NCBI RefSeq assembly: GCF_051020985.1
Contig: NW_027475175.1
Span: 396,836-460,835 of the forward strand
DNA length: 64,000 nt
Direction of reading: 5' to 3'
Source: Nomia melanderi
Taxonomy: Eukaryota; Arthropoda; Insecta; Hymenoptera; Halictidae
In this document: positions 60,831 through 64,000 of the stretch, in pieces
How positions within the stretch are numbered: the first letter of the stretch is position 1
Layout: the number at the start of each line of letters is the position of its first letter
The notes under the pieces: generated by a model
Databases searched by the model: none
What the model was told of the DNA's origin: nothing
What the model saw: the letters and a program-made list of their open reading frames with translations, nothing else
Made by a program: the position numbers and the translations under genes

Positions 60831-61574
60831 TGAAAAATATATAAAACTAATGAACTATATAAAACTATATAAAACAATATAAAACTATTTAAAACTATAT
60901 AAAAGTCTATAAAACATATAAAATTTTACATAACTATATGAAAACTATATAAAACTAAGAAAACTATACAAAACTATATAAAACTCTTTAAAACAACATA
61001 AAACTTATTTAAAACTATATAAAACTCTATAAAACTATATAAAACTCTATAAAAATATAGAAAACTATATAAAACATATAAAACTATATAAAACTATATA
61101 AAACTATATAAAAGTATATAGAACTATATAAAACGATATAAAACTAGTAATACTATATAAATCTATATGAAACTCTATAAAACTATATAAGACTATATAA
61201 AACTATATAAAATTATATAAACTATATAAAACATATAAAACTATATGAAACAAATAAAAACTATATAAAACTATATAAAATTATATAAAACTATATAAAA
61301 CATTATAAAACTATATGAAACAAATAAAACTATATAAATCTATATAAAACTATAAGAAACGATTTAAAACTAATAAAACTATATAAAACTGTATAAAACG
61401 ATTTAAAACTAATAAAACTAACAAAACTATATAAAACTATAAAAACTATATAAAACAATATAAAACTATCAAAACTATATAAAACTATATATAACTATAT
61501 AAAACTATATAAAACTATATAAAACTATATAAAACTCTATAAAACTATATAAAACTAATAAAACTATATAAAAC

Positions 61575-61700
61575 TAGTTAAAACTAATTAAAGCTATATA
61601 AAACTATATAAAACTCTATAAAACTATATATAAGTATATAAAACTAACAAAACTGTATAAAATTATATAAAACTATATAAAACTATATAAAACTAATAAA
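61575..61700 (+). repeat. AT-array marker block gamma, copy 2
   Basis: aattaaagc near 61,587 is followed by the same actctataaaactatatata and aactgtataaaattatat order, with gtg replaced by gta. Confidence 0.75.
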
Positions 61701-62469
61701 ACTAATAAAACTATATAAAACTATATAAAACTATATAAAACGATGTAAAACTAATAAAACTATATAAAACTATATAAAACTACATAAAACTATATAAAAC
61801 GATTTAAAACTAATATAACTATATAACTCTATATAACACTGTATAAAACTATATAAAAATATATAAAACTAACAAAACGATATAAAACTATGTAAAACTT
61901 TATAAAACTCTATAAAACTATATAGAAGCTATATTAAACTATATAAAAACTATATAAAACTGGATATAACTATATAAAACTATATAAAACTATATAAAAC
62001 GATATAAAACTAATTGAACTATATAGAAACTATATAAAACTACATAATACTATATAAAATTATATAAACCTAAGAAAACTATATAACTAAATAAAACTAT
62101 ATAAAACTATATAAAACTATATAAAACGATTTAAAACTAATAAAACTATATAAAACTATATAAAAATATATAAAACTAACAAAACTATATAAAACTATGT
62201 GAAACTTTATAAAACTCTATAAAACTATATAAAACTATAAAAAACTATATGAAACTCTATAAAACTATACAAAACTAAATAAAAACTATATAAAACTATA
62301 TAAAACTATATAAAACAAATAAGGCTATATAAAACTATAATGAAACTATATAAAACTATATAAAACTTACATAAAACTATATAAAACTATATAAAACTAA
62401 GAAAACTATACAACAACTGTATAAAACTCTATAAAACTATATAAAAATATTTAATACTATCTAAAGCTA

Positions 62470-62610
62470 TATAAAACTATATAAAACAATATAATACTAT
62501 CAAAACTATATAAAACTTTATAAAAATCTATAAAACTATTTAAAACTGTATAGAATTATATAAATCTCTATAAAAATATATTAAACTACATAAAACTACA
62601 TAAACTATAG
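62470..62610 (+). repeat. AT-array marker block beta, copy 3
   Basis: taatactatc is at 62,492, followed by the same ctttataaaaatctataaa and aactgtatagaattatat order as copy 1. Confidence 0.85.
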
Positions 62611-62854
62611 AACTATATGAAACAAATAAAACTATATAAAACATATAAAACTATAAGAAACGATTTAAAACTAATAAAAACTATATAAAACTGTATAAAA
62701 CGATTTAAAACTAATAAAACTAACAAAACTATATAAAACAATATAAAACTATATAAAACAATATAAAACTATCAAAACTATATAAAACTATATAAACTAT
62801 ATAAACTATATAAAACTATATAAAACTATATAAAACTAATAAAAACTATATAAA

Positions 62855-63210
62855 ACTATTTAAAACTAATAAAGCTATATAAAACTATATAAAACTCTAT
62901 AAAACTATATATAAGTATATATAAAACTAACAAAACTGTGTAAAATTATATAAAACTATATAAAACTATATAAAACTAATAAAACTAATAAACCTATATA
63001 AAACTATAAAAAACTATATGAAACTAATAAAATTGTATAAATCTATATAAAACTGTATAAAGCGATTCAAAACTAATAAAAACTATATAAAACTATATAA
63101 AACTATATAAAACTATATAAAACGATTTAAAACTAATAAAACTATATAAAAACTATATAACACTGTATAAAACTATATAAAAATATATAAAGCTAACCAA
63201 ACTATATAAA
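62855..63210 (+). repeat. AT-array marker block gamma, copy 3 with extended flank
   Basis: aataaagc is at 62,868, followed by the same order as 59,838. The similarity continues through aataaaattgtataaatc, aaagcgattcaaaac and gctaaccaaac to about 63,210. It corresponds to 59,838-60,180 at an offset of ~3,030 bp. Confidence 0.8.
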
Positions 63211-64000
63211 ACTATATAAAACTATATAAAACTACATAAAACTATATAAAACTATATAAAAACTATATAAAACTATATAAAGCTAACAAAACTATATAAA
63301 AGTATATAAAAACTATATAAAGCGATATAAAAGCTAATAATACTATATAGACTATATGAAACTCTATAATACTATATAAGACTATATAAAACTATATAAA
63401 ATTATATAAAACTATATAAAACTATATAAACTATATAAAAATATATAAAACCATATAAAAACTAACAAAACTATATAAAACTACATAATACTATATAAAA
63501 CTATATAAAACTATATAAAACTAATAAAAGTATATAAAACTATATAAAACTACATAAAACTATATAAAACGATTTAAAACTAATAAAACTATATAAACTC
63601 TACTATAACACTATATAAAACTATATAAAAATATATAAAACTAACAAAACTATATAAAACTATGTAAAACTTTATAAAGCTCTATAAAACTATAAAAAAC
63701 TATGTAAAACTATATAAAACTCTATAAAACTATATAAAACTAAGAAAACTATATAAAACTACTATAAAACTCTATAACACTATATAAAACTACTTAAAAC
63801 TATATAAAACTATATAAAACTCTATAAAACTATATAAAACTATATAAAACTATGAAAAAATAATAAAACTAATAAACCTAATATAAAACTATATAAAACG
63901 ATTTAAAACTAATAAAACTATATAAAACTATATAAAACGATTTAAAACTAATAAAACTATATAAAACTATATAAACCTATAATAAAACTATATAAAACTA

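Larger units (their letters stand above)
55980..64000 (+). repeat. AT-rich ~10-bp satellite array (ctatataaaa)n
   Basis: The sequence is almost entirely repeats of ctatataaaa, with 9-bp ctaataaaa or ctaacaaaa units and frequent single-base variants (ctacataaaa, ctctataaaa, ctgtataaaa, ctatgtaaaa). G is nearly absent on the + strand and C occurs about once per unit, giving strong strand asymmetry. The ~10-bp period puts an a4 tract and a TATA-like tatataaaa at each helical turn. No ORF of note, gene or transposon is visible, and the array continues beyond the right edge. Confidence 0.97.

Noticed and set aside
55980..64000. Telomeric or subtelomeric repeat
   Set aside because: No ttaggg-like or other G-rich telomere unit occurs. 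The ctatataaaa unit has almost no G on either reading direction's G-rich strand.
55980..64000. LTR, LINE or SINE poly-A tail or low-complexity remnant of a transposon
   Set aside because: The region is 8 kb of 9-10-bp units with kilobase higher-order order. No flanking element body, target-site duplication or coding remnant was seen.
1..64000. tRNA, rRNA or other structured RNA gene
   Set aside because: No cloverleaf, rRNA-like core or A/B box pair was recognised. The recurrent dyad at ~78-98 of the monomer is too short and is part of the satellite.

Overview
This window contains no recognisable gene. It holds two adjoining tandem-repeat arrays, as expected of constitutive heterochromatin (centromeric or pericentromeric) on a eukaryotic chromosome. 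I do not recognise either satellite and cannot name the organism. Animal is my working guess, from the monomer size and an AT-rich satellite neighbour; a plant is not excluded.

Positions 1-55,979 are one uninterrupted head-to-tail array of a ~175-bp monomer, all in the same orientation. Counting phase from the first full monomer (start 47) to the last, truncated one (start 55,843) gives 319 complete copies averaging 174.9 bp. My hand-built consensus is 175 bp with 53% GC (93/175) and 9 CpG. Monomers differ mainly at consensus positions ~25-75, where two unrelated-looking haplotypes of equal length alternate (A and B), with recombinant (C) and variant (D) forms.

The array has layers. 1-6,720 is a mixture of A and B monomers with old 3- and 25-monomer repeats. 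6,720-11,150 holds an 8-monomer (1,401-bp) unit in two nearly identical tandem copies. 11,150-17,896 is mixed and poorly ordered. 17,897-31,480 is a nest of multi-kilobase segmental tandem repeats (offsets 4,723, 4,023 and 2,098 bp). 31,754-36,649 is a 14-monomer (2,448-bp) unit in two copies between which I saw no difference. 36,650-41,650 is a mosaic of the preceding blocks. 41,650-55,842 returns to mixed, more divergent monomers. The array ends in a degenerate monomer cut off at 55,979.

Positions 55,980-64,000 are a second satellite, about 8 kb in the window and running off its right edge. Its basic unit is ~10 bp (ctatataaaa, with 9-bp ctaataaaa variants). It is very AT-rich, nearly lacks G on the + strand, and carries an A-tract and a TATA-like motif about once per helical turn. 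It has its own patchy higher-order repeats of 1.1-1.9 kb.

All open reading frames in 1-55,979 follow from the repeat. 175 is 1 more than a multiple of 3, so successive monomers are read in rotating frames and every copy re-exposes the same few phantom peptides on both strands. I annotate none as a gene. The points of interest are structural: how the array evolved, a recurrent CTCF-like motif, a recurrent hairpin, retained CpG density, the sharp junction, and the helically phased AT satellite.
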